From: Piper betle
Taxonomy: Eukaryota; Streptophyta; Magnoliopsida; Piperales; Piperaceae
DNA: 64,000 nucleotides
Assembly: GCA_033002965.1 (NCBI GenBank)
Contig: JAURVB010013270.1
Span: 1-64,000 of the forward strand
Direction of reading: 5' to 3'
Both the position numbers and the translations under genes were made by a program. The notes beneath the pieces are model-generated. The model had not been told where the DNA came from. It saw nothing but the letters and a program-made list of their open reading frames with translations, and did no database searches. Within the stretch, counting starts at the first letter, position 1. Every line of letters begins with the position of its first letter. Positions 1-11,289 of the stretch are shown here, in pieces.

Positions 1-664
1 ACCATGTCTTAGCATTTCACAATATCCGCAATATAATAGTATCATAAACAAAATATAACCACTCAATCGACTGACATGTGTGCAAGGGACAACAATGCTC
101 CTCCGTCCAAGCTGGCTCCTCCAACTCGTGATTATTACCTACATTTAGTATAAAGACATGTCAGTAACAAGTGTTACTGGTCCGGAAAATAAAATAACTA
201 TAAAAAGCTGGCTATGAGAGCAAACTCTCATATGAAAGAAAACATCATATACTCCACGTGAACACTTTGAAGGGAACTACTGAGGAGCCACTGGGCTGCA
301 GACCCGGTAGCATCCTGATCTATCTGGTACTGTGCCTCTCACGACACTTCTTTTTCAGTACTTCACATAAAACTTTATCCTAAGCCCTCTCCGAAGCTCC
401 ATATTATTCCTGGCCTTGAGCACGAAGGCCGAGCACTCTCAGGCAGTCGCCTTTAGTACCCTTTGAACCACAAGTCCGGACATGCGCTGTACTAAACAGT
501 ACCCGTAAACCTCCACGTTCTCCGGGTGTGAGGAACTCAAACGCGGAGTTGTCAGGATCCCTCGGGAATGGAACAGTCCGCTAGCACTAATCCAGAGCCC
601 ACTTTGACTGTCACGGCATCCGCTCATGGTACGTGTAGTCGGTTTCTCCATCTCTCGTCTCACT

Positions 665-705
665 GAAAACGCGAAAACTACATATATATATATATATATA
701 TGGGC
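665..705. repeat. TA microsatellite
   Basis: A run of alternating TA lies just beside the TATA-like promoter region of LTR-A. It is longer here than in the duplicate copy near 1230-1250 and in the two LTRs of the complete A element, as expected of a slipping dinucleotide repeat. Confidence 0.8.
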
Positions 706-1263
706 TGGGTAGGGATATATATAATAGGCCCGAAGGCAACTTGTGGTGGATCTTGTTTTCGAAATCATCCTCGAGGGATCTCATCCTCGAGGGGTTATTA
801 ATCTGAAAAACTGTTCGGTTAAATGGCTCTTTTCTATTGTATGTTTATTTTATTATTGGCAGGACGGGTTAAGTGGCGTTTTATTGGATCACGACACTTC
901 TTTTTCAGTACTTCACATAAAACTTTATCCTAAGCCCTCTCCGAACCTCCATATTACTCCTGGCCTTGAGCACGAAGGCCGAGCACTCTCAGGCAGTCGC
1001 CTTTAGTACCCTTTGAACCACAAGTCCGGACATGTGCTGTACTAAACAGTACCCGTAAACCTCCACGTTCTCCGGGTGTGAGGAACTCAAACGCGGAGTT
1101 GTCAGGATCCCTCGGGAATGGAACAGTCCGCTAGCACTAATCCAGAGCCCACTTTGACTGTCACGGCATCCGCTCATGGTACGTGTAGTCGGTTTCTCCA
1201 TCTCTCGTCTCACTGAAAACGCGAAAACTACATATATATATATATATAGGGCTGGGTAGGGAT

Positions 1264-1270
1264 TTATATA
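1264..1270 (-). promoter_or_regulatory. TATA-like box of LTR-A (A0)
   Basis: On the minus strand the sequence reads CCTATTATATAAATCCC, with TATATAA as its core. The same box is at 43703-43709 and 50145-50151, and a related one lies in LTR-C and LTR-H. Its place inside the LTR fits a U3/R boundary. The start of transcription is inferred, not shown. Confidence 0.5.
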
Positions 1271-1889
1271 ATAGGCCCGAAGGCAACTTGTGGTGGATCT
1301 TGTTTTCGAAATCATCCTCGAGGGGTTATTAATCTGAAAAACTGTTCGGTTAAATGGCTCGAGTTAAATGGGATCCAATAAAACGCCACTTAACCCGTCC
1401 TGCAAATAATAAAATAAACATACAATAGAAAAGAGCGTAAAACAGAGACGAGTCCTAAACGGACCTGGTAGAAGCTCCAAGCGTGTCATCGCGCCTAGGC
1501 GGCGAGATCCTACTCTGTACCTACACATCAAAACTAAATACTAACGCCCGCTAACTAAATGATGAATCAAACTCGTCATGATCAAACACATTCACAATAC
1601 AAACTTCAACCATAACAATCAACAATTATAAATGTGAAAGTAATTCCAACTTATCCTATTAACATCAATCTAATTATATTTCCTAAGTTACGTTGTACTC
1701 GATTATCATGCTCAAATTTACTTTAGTTCATCAGATCACTTAACTATCATTCCCTGTTAATCACATCATGCACATCTTTATTTCATTCATAATCTGGCAT
1801 TCATCATGACAACTACTCAATTCTAACATGCTATACTAACAATCATCATCAATTTTAAATAATCACATTAGAGGTAATTATACCTCACA

Positions 1890-2620
1890 TCGTCGGCAAT
1901 CGGCGACGACTAGGGTTTCGTTGCGCGTCTCGGAGCTCGAATTCGGCGCTCATCAGCGTCCGAAGTTCGATCGGGATCGACTGGATGAGCTCCGCGGAAG
2001 ATCCGGCGAACTCCAGTGAATCCGGTTTTCCGGCAAGTTCTAGCAGTTTTTCGGCGGCTTTAGTGGTTTTCCGGCACCTCTCCGGCGGTTTTCCGGCAAC
2101 AGTTGCCGGCGGCGTCTAGTGGCCGGAAAGTGGTCATGTTGGGTACCATTGGGACCGGCTCGGTGAGCCCGACGCATCTACGACATCGACATGGCCAACG
2201 GAGGCGATGGCTCGCCGAGAAAATGCCCTAAATAGAGTGGCGGCGATGGGGGACTCGATCCGACCGGCCTGGGCGGTGCTGGCCTCCGTTCCGGTCGGGA
2301 AAGGTCACTGGGTGGTCGAGGGTGCTGAGGCGACCACTCGATTCGCGGCGGCGACAGTCGCTGGCGGCAGAATCGACGACTCAAGCGCAACGTGGGCGGG
2401 GCGCTTGGCTCGGCGATCCGGCGTTGCGGCGGCCAAATGGCAGCCGGGACTAGTCGGGGAGGCACGGCGACGCCGTGGCGGGGCTAGTCAGTGACGATCG
2501 GCGGCCGGGCGGCGTCGACAGCGGCGGCGAGACGAGCGGAGGGTGGCGCGGCTATGATTTGGGGAAGAAAGGAAAGGTTGAGGGAGAGGAGGAAAGGGCT
2601 GGTGGCAAACTTGTAAATAT
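1890..2620. other. GC-rich module of LTR-A (copy A0)
   Basis: A sharply GC-rich block sits in otherwise AT-rich DNA and is bounded on the right by a paired GACTCG / CTCGAGTC motif near 2623-2647. The same block is at 44340-45065, 50780-51490 and 26802-27514. Each copy has open frames rich in Pro, Arg and Ala, but the frames shift between copies, so I do not call a gene. Confidence 0.6.
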
Positions 2621-3063
2621 TACTTGACTCGTCTCCGGCTCGAGTCAAGAATATTAATTAAGTTGCCGTCAATCCTAAAAATTCCATAAAAATTGGGAAA
2701 AATCCCATAAAATCAAACAAACACCAAAACATTGCAATGATATGCTCTAGAACTATCAACACACCCAAACTGCCCGTAACGCGTCCTAACGCAGTAAACG
2801 GCCTAAAACTAATTCTACGATCCATTATATATAAAAATAATAAAAAAATAACTGGCATACTCTCATATATTCTGATAACTCATTCTATTCTGCTGTGTTC
2901 ATGACGTTATTATCATATACTTGGGTACGCATGACCCTCATAGCTCATACACACGACTGGCGTCGGCTCAGTACACGTGTTCTGAAACTGACTCGACTCA
3001 AAAATAACGGTCGAACCGACCGGTTCTGAATATAAAACCCTGACTCGAATCGTGGGTTTTATA

Positions 3064-3333
3064 TGTGCTCTTTTTCCAGTGGCACACAACTTTCTCAAAG
3101 TCCTTCAATCTTTGGATCACAAGAAGACAAGGGTGACCGCACTAATCTATGCATAAACAAATGATAACAAGGAAGAAGACAATGATATAGTATTTATTTT
3201 CCTTTTTTCTATTTTTTTATTTTTTTAAAAAAAATTAATTAGACACTAAAATCTAAAAAGAAAAGAAAACCCTCAAAATTCTAATCCTAAATTGATTAAA
3301 AAAATTTGATCCCCGGCAACGGCGCCAAATACT
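3064..3333 (-). mobile_element. Gypsy F (minus copy): start of internal region
   Basis: This is the first part of the internal region downstream of the minus-strand F LTR. It contains the primer-binding site and matches 6011-6290 of the plus-strand F copy in inverted orientation. It stops where LTR-A copy A0 was inserted, so no coding part of this copy remains. Confidence 0.8.
3308..3327 (-). other. Primer-binding site for tRNA-Asp (F minus copy)
   Basis: The minus strand reads TGGCGCCGTTGCCGGGGATC, complementary to the 3' end of plant tRNA-Asp including CCA. It starts 6 bases inside the LTR end. This primer is common in plant Athila/Tat-like Ty3/gypsy elements. Only the last 20 bases of the tRNA are matched, so this is not a tRNA gene. 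Confidence 0.85.
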
Positions 3334-4490
3334 TGTTAGAATATTTTCAATGACGTGCAAGTATACACGGTCGAAACAAGTAATATAATGATAAATTCAA
3401 GTATCGTCCCACACGGAGATGAATTTCCTATAATTAATTAAAGAACATAAAATGAAGAACAAAACAAAAATAACAAACTTAACTAACTCTATGTAATAAC
3501 TTTAAATTAAAAGAGAAGTTAAAGTGATAAAACTCGTTCTAGAGTCAAATTTCCCTTAACATCAATTTAATCTTCATCAAATCTTCCTCTTATCTTTTAT
3601 TCCCTCAGATTGTCGATCTAGGATAATTATATGACATGGTGGCTCCCGCTCCTTCATGCTTCTATTATTTTGCCTCAATTTCTACCTCCCGGTGATAATT
3701 GATTAATAAACAAAATAATGCATTAAGATTTGCCTTACAATCGCATACGGTGTTGTGTATCTTCCAACCACAACGACAAACAAGTCAAAAGACTCGTCGT
3801 ATGATGAATTATCAATGACTAATCTAATTAATTTCTCCCAAAATCTAATTAAACCTCATGATCTAAGAAATAGGTGATCAATCTATTCTTAGCATTTAGA
3901 ACATGATAATTCAAACGATCAGATTAAATAAAAGAGTAAGAGCTTGAAATAAATTCAATTAAATCATGTTAAGTTCCATTCTTCTCTAGAACGAAATAAA
4001 AGACTACTCCATAATAAAAATAGAGAACAATATAAAAAGAGAAACTAATTTTTATTATGAAAGAGAAAGAAATTACAAAAACTAAAACTACTTCTTTCAC
4101 TACACTCCGAAGCCAAGAGATGAGATATGATAACAACAAATGACCACCCCTTTATATAAAAGTGGAGATACAACAATTCGAAGAGGGTGTTCACAAATCG
4201 ACGTAGTCTAATTAATTATAATGTCCCTTCAAGTTTCCAGTTGTTTGACTCCATTGAACACTATAAATTGTAGCCATTGGGTGGGGCCAAGTGTCATGAC
4301 CATTCAATTCCAAAGCTTAATTTATTCATCTTTTTCTACATTGAAACACCAAAATTAAGCATATCTAATAAAATATTAATTAACTAAAAAAATAAAGTAA
4401 AATATCACTTAATTAATAATGTTTATACCTGGGAAGTACAAAATCATATAAAAAACCTGGGTAAATATTGTATATTTTAAACACTTAACA
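3334..4490 (-). mobile_element. Gypsy F 5' LTR, minus orientation (1157 bp)
   Basis: On the minus strand the LTR begins TGTTAAGTGTTTAAAATATA at 4490 and ends with CA at 3334, next to the tRNA-Asp primer site. It is an inverted copy of 4850-6010 along its whole length, with scattered substitutions and small indels. The two LTRs face each other head to head across a 359-base spacer, so both internal regions point outwards. This is not the layout of a single insertion. Confidence 0.85.
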
Positions 4491-4849
4491 GTTGGCAAGA
4501 TGGGTGACTGTAAACCACATTTGCAAGGCATCCCCTCACACCCCCGACGGTCAATCTGGATGTTGGGTCGAAGGGATGGATCGCCATGTCCCTTGTTTCC
4601 GGTGGGTGGCGGAATTGCACCTATTAGTGGGCGGAATTTCAAGGATGGGGATAATGGACAACGTTGTGAGGGATTCCAAACATCCATACCAGTTCGCCGG
4701 CTAAGGCTCACGCCGTGCCATGCTAACAGCACTTGGCCTTGACTTTGGGTTGTCGTGTGGGTAGAAGCGGAGAATTCTTCGCAGTGCTGCTGGACGGATG
4801 GAGTTCACCTTATAGTCCCGGCGGTGTTGGTGGCTAGGCGTCACGTGCC
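4491..4849 (+). mobile_element. LTR-B fragment caught between two F LTRs
   Basis: The spacer between the two head-to-head F LTRs matches about 33239-33560 inside the clean B solo LTR B1, in the same orientation. Shared landmarks include the CACCCCCGACG, GGTGGGTGGC and CTTGGCCTTGA segments. It is the GC-rich part of an LTR-B that was the target of F. The right part of the same kind of LTR resumes at about 8940. Overlapping short frames on both strands are not supported as genes. Confidence 0.75.
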
Positions 4850-6010
4850 TGTTAAGTGTTTAAAATATATAATATTTACCCATGTTTTTAATGTAATTTT
4901 GTACTTCCCGGGTATAAACATTATTACTTAAGTGATATTTTACTTTATTTTTTAGTTAATTAATATTTTATTAGATATGCTTAATTTTGGTGTTTTAATG
5001 CAGAAAAAAATAAATAAATTTAGCTTTGGAATTGAATGGTCATGACACTTGGCCCCACCCAATGGCTACAATTTATGGTGTTCAGTGGAGTCGAGGAGTT
5101 GGAAACTAGAAGGGACATCATAATTAATTAGACTACATCGATTTGTGAACACCTTCTTCGAATTCTTGTATCTCCACTTCTATATAAAGGGGTGGCCATT
5201 TGTTGTTTGAGATATCACATCTGAAACTCTTAGCTTCAAAGTGTAGTGAAAGAAGTAGTTTTAGTTTTTGTAATTCTTTTCTTTTCATAATAAAAAGTAG
5301 TTTCTTCTTTATATTGTTTTCTATTTTTATTATGGAGTAATATTTTATTTCGTTCTAATGAAGAATGGAACTTAACATGATTTAATTGAAGTCATTTCAT
5401 CCCCCTACTCTTTAATTCAATCAGATTATTTGAATTATCATGTTCTTAATACTAAGAATAGATTGATCGCCTATTTCTTAGATTATAAGGTTTAATTAAA
5501 ATTTGGGAGAAATTAATTAAATTAGTCATTGATAATTCATCATACGACGAGTCTTTTCACTTGTTTGTCGTTCTGGTCGGGAGATACACAACACCATGTG
5601 CGATTGTAAGGCAATTCTTAATGCATTATTTTGTTGATTAATCAATTATCACCGGGAGGCAGAAATTGAGGCAAAATAATAGAAGCATGAAGGAACGGGA
5701 GCCACCATGTCATATAATTATCCTAGATCAACAATCCGAGGGAATAAAGGATTAGATTAAGATTTGATGAAGATTATATTCATGTTAAGGCAAATTCGAC
5801 TCTAAAACGAGTTTTATCATTTTAACTTCGCCTTTAATTTAAAGTTATTACTTAAATTTAGTTAAGTCAGTTTTTTTGTTTTTATTCTTCATTTTATTTT
5901 CTTTAATTAATTTAAATAAATTCATCTCTCTGTGGGACGTTACTCGATTTTATCATTATATTACTTGTTTTGACCGTGTATACTTGCATGTCATTGAAAT
6001 TATTCAAACA
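4850..6010 (+). mobile_element. Gypsy F 5' LTR, plus orientation (1161 bp)
   Basis: The LTR begins TGTTAAGTGTTTAAAATATA and ends TTCAAACA, followed by a decayed tRNA-Asp primer site and F gag sequence. It is the inverted partner of 3334-4490. Substitutions against that copy are frequent enough to show that both are old. Confidence 0.85.
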
Positions 6011-6016
6011 AGTTTT

Positions 6017-6038
6017 TAGCGTCATTGCCGAGGAGATC
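6017..6038 (+). other. Decayed tRNA-Asp primer-binding site (F plus copy)
   Basis: The site reads TAGCGTCATTGCCGAGGAG, a mutated form of TGGCGCCGTTGCCGGGG seen at 3308-3327 on the other strand. Several changes are G-to-A or C-to-T, as expected of decay of methylated CpG or CNG sites. Confidence 0.75.
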
Positions 6039-6289
6039 GAATTTTCTTAATTAATTTAGGATTAGAATTTGGAGCCTTTTTCTTTTCGTTTTAGATTTTA
6101 GTGTTTGAATATTTTTTAAAAAAACAAAAAATAGAAAAACAGAAAAACAGAAAAAAAGAAAAAAAATACTATATCATTGTCTTCTTCCTTGTTATCATTT
6201 GTTTATGTATAAATTAGTGCAGTCACCCTTGTTTTCTTGTGATCCATAGATTGAAAAGACTTTGAGAAACTTGTGGGGCACTGGAAGAA

Positions 6290-7386
6290 GAGCACAAGAA
6301 GCAATAGAGGAAGAAGCCATGCACTCATGGAGGACTACCGGAGTTTTACAATTAGATGGAGTTTTAGAATTAGATGCACTTACTACTTTATCTGCTTAGG
6401 TCAGTGCTTTAGCTAATCAAGTTCAAAATCTTAATATGCAGGGACAGGTTAAGGCTGTAGAACCAAGGTGTGAATGGTGTGGACAAGGACATTCTAAGGT
6501 CAATGTGCAACAGATCAAATTAACTATGTAGGCAACTTTAGTAGGAACAACAATCCCCATTCCAACACCTACAATGCAGGCTGGCACAATAACCCCAACT
6601 TTTCATGGAATAATTCTCCACAATCGACTGTTGTCCCTAATAATCCACCACCACCATCACAGCATTCACGACCTCCTTCACTTTCTTTTCAACCACAACA
6701 ACCGGATTTAGTCCAAATGTTCAATTCTATGCAACAATTCATGCAGAATCAACAACAACAACAATTTATGCAACAAGTTATGGTGCAATTAAACAAGAAC
6801 CGAAGTGAATGACCCAAGGGTGTACTTCCTAGCCAACCAGAACAACCAAGGAAAGATGGTCAAGAGCATTGCAAAGCTGTAACAACCCAGAGTGGTATTA
6901 CTTCACAAGAACCAGTTTCAGCCCAATGAAGTTAAAGAAAAAGATGAAAAACCAAACAACGAACATGAACCCAATACATTGGTTAGCTTACTCGAAAGCA
7001 AAGGGAAAGAGAAAGATGAGGTACTTATAGATGAGGTAGAAAAAGAAATACTATTTCCATCTAGATTGAGGAAACAAAGTGATGAAAAATATTTCAAAAA
7101 ATTTCTTGATATATTTATGAAATTACAAACTAACATACCTTTCACTGAAGCACTTGAACAAATGCCTAGTTATGTAAAATACTTGAAGGATATTCTAGCA
7201 AAGAAAAGGAGAGTATATGCAATGAAGTTGTAGCCATAACAGAGGAATGTAGTGCTTTCCTCCAAAGAAAACTACCTCCTAAGTTGAAAGACCTAGGAAA
7301 ATTTGTGATTCCATGTTCAATTGGAGGAAATGTTCATTGTAATGCTTTATGTGACTTAGGTTCTAGCATGAACCTTATGCCGTTCT
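6290..7386 (+). pseudogene. Ty3/gypsy gag C-terminus and protease remnant (F)
   Basis: Gag is the capsid/nucleocapsid protein and the following aspartic protease would process the polyprotein. The sequence keeps a Gag-like stretch (about 6290-6460), then a zinc-knuckle start CEWCGQGH at 6469-6492 whose last Cys is lost to a frameshift, then an Asn/Gln-rich tail with poly-Gln near 6740-6790. A frame at 6892-7233 continues the Gag-protease linker. After a stop, the protease entry reads LCDLGSSMNLMPF near 7345-7386, keeping the catalytic Asp. Several stops and shifts break the frame, the N-terminal half of Gag is missing, and the remnant ends abruptly at a fragment of F's own LTR. This order fits Athila/Tat-like gypsy elements. 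Confidence 0.8.
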
Positions 7387-8069
7387 AGCATTTAATTGAA
7401 GTCATTTCAACTCTCTACTCTTTTATTCAATCGGATTATTTGAATTATCATGTTCTTAATACTAAGAGTAGATTGATCGGGGTTGAAATAATCTAATTGA
7501 ATAAAAGAGTAAGGGGTTGAAATGACTTTAATTAAATCATGTTAAGCTTCATTCTTCTTTAGAACGAAATAAAATATTAATCCATAATAAAAATAGAAAC
7601 AATATAAAGAAGAAACTACTTTTTATTATGAAAAGAAAAGAATTACAAAAACTAAAACTACTTCTTTCACGACACTCTGAAGCCAAGAGTTTCTCAGATG
7701 TGATATATCAAACAACAAATGGCCACCCTTTTATATAGAAATGAAGATAAAATAATTCGAATAGGGTGTTCACAAATCGACGTAGTCTAATTAATTATGA
7801 TGTCCCTTCAACTTTCCAACTCCTCGACTCCATTTAACACTATAAATTGTCGCCATTGGGTGGGGCCAAGTGTCATGACCATTTAATTCCAAAGCTTAAT
7901 TTATTTATTTTTTTCTACATTAAAACACCAACATTAAGCATATCTAGTAAAAAATTAATTAACTAAAAAAATTAAGTAAAATATCACTTAATTAATAATG
8001 TTTATACCTTGGAAGTACAAAATTACATTAAAAACATGGGTAAATATTATATATTTTAAACACCTAACA
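7387..8069. mobile_element. F LTR fragments, a plus piece joined to a minus 3' LTR piece
   Basis: Positions 7387-7480 match about 5380-5470 in plus orientation, and 7481-8069 match about 3920-4490 in minus orientation. The two pieces overlap in content around the AATCGGATTATTTGAATTATC motif, so they make a small fold-back. The minus piece ends at 8069 with the LTR terminus (TGTTAGGTG on the minus strand) next to a polypurine tract, so it was a 3' LTR. Confidence 0.75.
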
Positions 8070-8939
8070 CACCCCCAAACTTAAACTTTTGCGCGTCCCG
8101 AACAAAATATCATAAAAAGAAAACTTTACTACACAAAAATACTTAATCCCCATTATGTTCTCATTTGATTCTCAATTAAACCCTCAAGAGTCAAGAAAAT
8201 GTCAATCAAAATCAGAAATTCCTTTTGATCAATCACATCCAAAAGAAAGCTCTCCGTGTGTGTGTGATAGTCCATTGGCTTATCATTCTCATCTGCAACC
8301 AAGAGAATACAATCAAGCACATGCTTGAATATGTTTACCTTTCGCTCCCATCTCCACTAATGTAGGCAATGCCAATTGAATGGAATCAATAGGTCTTTAT
8401 AGGTTGTAACGGGGCCAGGGGCGAGGGACCAAAAATATGATAAAGAAGATAGAAAAATTAGAGGCTAATATGCACCCTAGAATTAAAAATCCTTTCTAAA
8501 TCCTTACATACATGTACAACAAATCCCTAACCAATATGAAACAAACTTCCTTAAATGTAGTATCGAGTTGACCCAATATAAGAACTAACTTTGCTTTGAT
8601 TTTCCATTGACTACCTACTGCTTTTTCTTTTTTTTCTTTTATTTCAAGCCAGTGGAAGACTATTGCTTCATCATGTGTTTACTGGTGAAGGATTATTGCC
8701 TCTCTTTTTTTCAATTTCTTTTCTTCTTTTTTTATTTTTTTCTTCTCTTTTTTCTTCTTTTTTTCTTTTTTTTTACAAAGCAAAGTACCAATAAAATCTA
8801 CACTATCTTTTTAATCACCAGTCTATGACAAGCAATGTCTTCCCTCCATATTACTCAAAGTTTCATCCTTGATAGAATTTAGAACGAATTCAAAACATTA
8901 GGGTGCTAGGACTCAAATAGCCAGATATATTTTCAATAA
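8070..8939 (-). mobile_element. F internal 3' end with polypurine tract (minus copy)
   Basis: On the minus strand the sequence reads AAGTTTAAGTTTGGGGGTG directly before the LTR start at 8069. This is the plus-strand primer typical of plant Athila/Tat elements. The rest is non-coding in what I can read and includes a pyrimidine-rich run at 8620-8775. The boundary with LTR-B at about 8940 is approximate. Confidence 0.7.
8620..8775. repeat. Pyrimidine-rich low-complexity run
   Basis: The plus strand is dominated by T with scattered C. The open frame across it is almost entirely Phe, Leu and Tyr and reflects composition, not a gene. Confidence 0.8.
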
Positions 8940-10515
8940 AAAGTGATTAATTTAAATCGGCGTACTACAAGCGATTAATTTAAATCAATGGTTATAAGTG
9001 ATTAATAAAATAAAGATTTCACCTTTACCATATTAAATTTAATATTAGGTAAATAAAATGATTATTTTAATAACGAGTCAGTACTATAGGAAATGAGTTA
9101 TTAAACCATAATCGGGTAAAAAAATACAAGCGTCGAACTTAAATAGCATAATGATTGTGATTAATCGAACAACTTAGAATAATACAAATTATTTTAAATA
9201 ATTAACCGAACAACTTAATTAATTAAATTGCTATTAATAATGATAGTGATTAAAGATTTAAAATCGTAAACCTAACCATCAAGATCGTGGTTAAGTAATT
9301 AGTATCTCAAAGGAAAATATACTAATAATAGTAATTAAATATTTGTTTATAAGTTAAAATGATTATAGCAATTGTTAAGAGTTAATTATGATTTAGATAA
9401 TTAATTTAAAATGTAAAGTAGGACTTAAATGATTATGTCGAATGAAAAATTAATTATCTCACTAGATTTGCTGAGAATTTAATATTTTTTTGCATTATTT
9501 ATTTTGTCGAATGTTTATAATGATATATATCTTAGTCATTTAGTTAGATGCATTTCTTGCATTCCTACTCGAATAAAATTATACTTTTGTATAATTTTAT
9601 ATTCTCGTTCAAATTATGATCGGTGGTCGCGGTTGCGAGTTCACTTACGAACTATCCAAGTCAGTATAATTATTTGAAATGTTGTATTTTCCATTTTTGG
9701 CTGCCCTGGTCAGCGTGAGCCCAGATTCGACCACCATGCACCGAGGGCAACCGGGGTTAAGGAATTGACTCAGTCCGACACGAGGCCGCACCCTTGAAAA
9801 TTACTATCTGGGAGTCTTGATCGACTTGAGTATCTAACCACTATGGGCTGGAACGCAACCGGGGTCGACTCAATTCGGCACAAGGCAGAACCTCCTAAAA
9901 GATTAAACACCTGCCCCCATGCCAAAAGGGGTGACTGGGTGCAATGGTGCAAGAAGCTCATTATGCACCTGTGATAACGAGAGGGTGAGTCAATGACAAA
10001 TATTGGTAACTACAGAGCCATGGGCCACGTAGCGTGTGTGTGCATGCACGGGATGGTAGCTGGAAGGGATGGCCACCCCTCCCAGCATAATTGGAGCATT
10101 GCATAGGCTCATAATTACTAAAAGACACTTGAAATAATAATTGGGATTATATTAACTTGTTTTATTTAATTATGCGGCTTAGTGTTTTTATCACTAACGT
10201 GGAATTGCCTCCGCAGGTGAGCAACTTTGGACTGAAGATTATCGACCCAGGTTTGGTGAGTTGATAATACATTGGACTTCCTTTTATTTCTCTTGTGTTA
10301 TAATTGTGGCTATGGGAAATGGTCCGAGACTGTGGGACGTTTATTTTATATATTGTCATATGCTATCAGAACATGTTTTATTTTTATGATTTATAAACTC
10401 TAGACTTATTGTCATATTAGAATTCATGTTTACGAATCATGTTCTAGAATGTTATTTTTACATCAATTATATTTTGTAGCAACACCGGTCAAATTAGGGC
10501 TGGTCATTATAGGCC
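8940..10515 (+). mobile_element. LTR-B copy B0, right part
   Basis: This matches B1 from about 34080 to 36050, including the conserved hairpin (9573-9600), the CACCATGCACCGAG stretch, the CACTAACGTGGAATTGCC motif at about 10190-10208 and the GGAAATGGTC-GAGACTGTGGGA segment. In place of a tandem array, this copy has a unique stretch at about 9890-10140. It stops about 80 bases before the expected LTR end and joins a second B piece of opposite orientation. The left part of the LTR is probably the 4491-4849 fragment, split off by gypsy F. Confidence 0.75.
9573..9600 (+). promoter_or_regulatory. Conserved LTR-B hairpin (12-bp arms)
   Basis: ATAAAATTATAC and GTATAATTTTAT form perfect 12-bp arms around a 4-base loop (TTTT). 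The same hairpin is found in four other B copies, with the loop changing and the arms kept. Its role is unknown. Confidence 0.6.
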
Positions 10516-10698
10516 CCGTGTCGGACTGAGTCAACTTCTTGACCCCGGTTGCACTCGGTGCATGGTGGTCGAATTTGGGCTCATGCCACCCAGGGCTGCC
10601 AAAAGAGAAAATACAACATTTCAAATAAATTATACAGACCTAGATAGTTCGTAAGTGAACATGCAACTGTGACCAACGATCCTAATCTAAACGATAAC

Positions 10699-10726
10699 AT
10701 AAAATTATACATAAGTATAATTTTAT
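10699..10726 (-). promoter_or_regulatory. Conserved LTR-B hairpin (B5)
   Basis: The same 12-bp arms as at 9573-9600 are present, with loop TTAT on the element's sense strand. Confidence 0.6.
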
Positions 10727-11289
10727 TCAAGTAGAAATGCATGCAACTACATTTCTAATATTTATATCATTATCAAAATTCAACAACATAAAGCATGCAA
10801 CATTCAACAATCTTAAATATTTAATTATTCATGTGCCGTAATCATTTAAGTCTTACTTTACATTTTAAATTAATTATATAAATCATAATTCACACTTCAG
10901 TAATGATAAATTAATTATTAAGTATTTAATTTATTTTAAATTATTCAATTCAATAATGGTTCGAACTTTATTTATTTTCATTACGTTATTTAGGTTTTTT
11001 TATACGATTATAGTTTAATAACCGATTTTCCACATTACTGACCTGTTATTAGAAGAATCACTTTATTTACCTAATATTAATTTTAATATGATAAACGTAA
11101 ATTAAATCGCTTGTACTACACAGATTAATTATCGACTGTTTATCATTACCGTATTTTTATTAGTCATGGTGATTTCATACAAAAATTAATTAGTTTAGCA
11201 ATTATAACCCATAACCATTAGAATAATTATTTTTAAAGATTTATTACGAGTTTGTATTATTTTTAACTCAAGTCGGTGTCGAGTCAACC

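Larger units (their letters stand above)
340..1364. repeat. Direct duplication (about 0.5 kb, offset 550) with an inverted 65-bp joint
   Basis: Positions 340-834 are repeated at 890-1364 with a 550-base offset; the copies differ mainly by the length of the TA run and a short deletion near the end. The joint, 826-890, is an almost exact reverse complement of 1371-1436. The other LTR-A copies (42519-45479 and 48961-51908) have one copy of this segment and no inverted joint, so the event happened in this copy only. Confidence 0.85.
1..3063 (-). mobile_element. LTR-A copy A0, cut by the window's left edge
   Basis: This stretch matches the two LTRs of the complete A element at 42519-51908 along nearly its whole length, beginning at the part equivalent to about 42950. 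Its right end reads TTTTATA where the other copies have TTTTACA, so the terminal dinucleotide carries a C-to-T change. Beyond it the DNA switches to gypsy F internal sequence, so A0 was inserted into F. The LTR reads on the minus strand (TGTAAAACCC towards GGTGTTACA). It holds a TATA-like box, a GC-rich block and a local duplication-inversion not found in the other copies. Short open frames here are not conserved between copies, so I treat the whole as non-coding. The other end and the partner TSD lie outside the window. Confidence 0.85.

Noticed and set aside
439..768. Repeated minus-strand frame starting MISKTRSTTSCLRAYY, also at 989-1315, 43548-43760 and 49990-50196
   Set aside because: It recurs only because the LTR recurs. 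It spans the TATA-like box and its length and ending vary between copies.
3308..3327. tRNA-Asp gene
   Set aside because: Only the last 20 bases of the tRNA are matched, including the CCA that plant genes do not encode, and it sits next to an LTR end. It is a primer-binding site.
6918..7145. Minus-strand Ser-rich frame
   Set aside because: It is the complement of the real gag-protease linker on the plus strand.
8607..8828. Phe-rich hydrophobic frame resembling a membrane protein
   Set aside because: It is a translation of a pyrimidine-rich low-complexity run.
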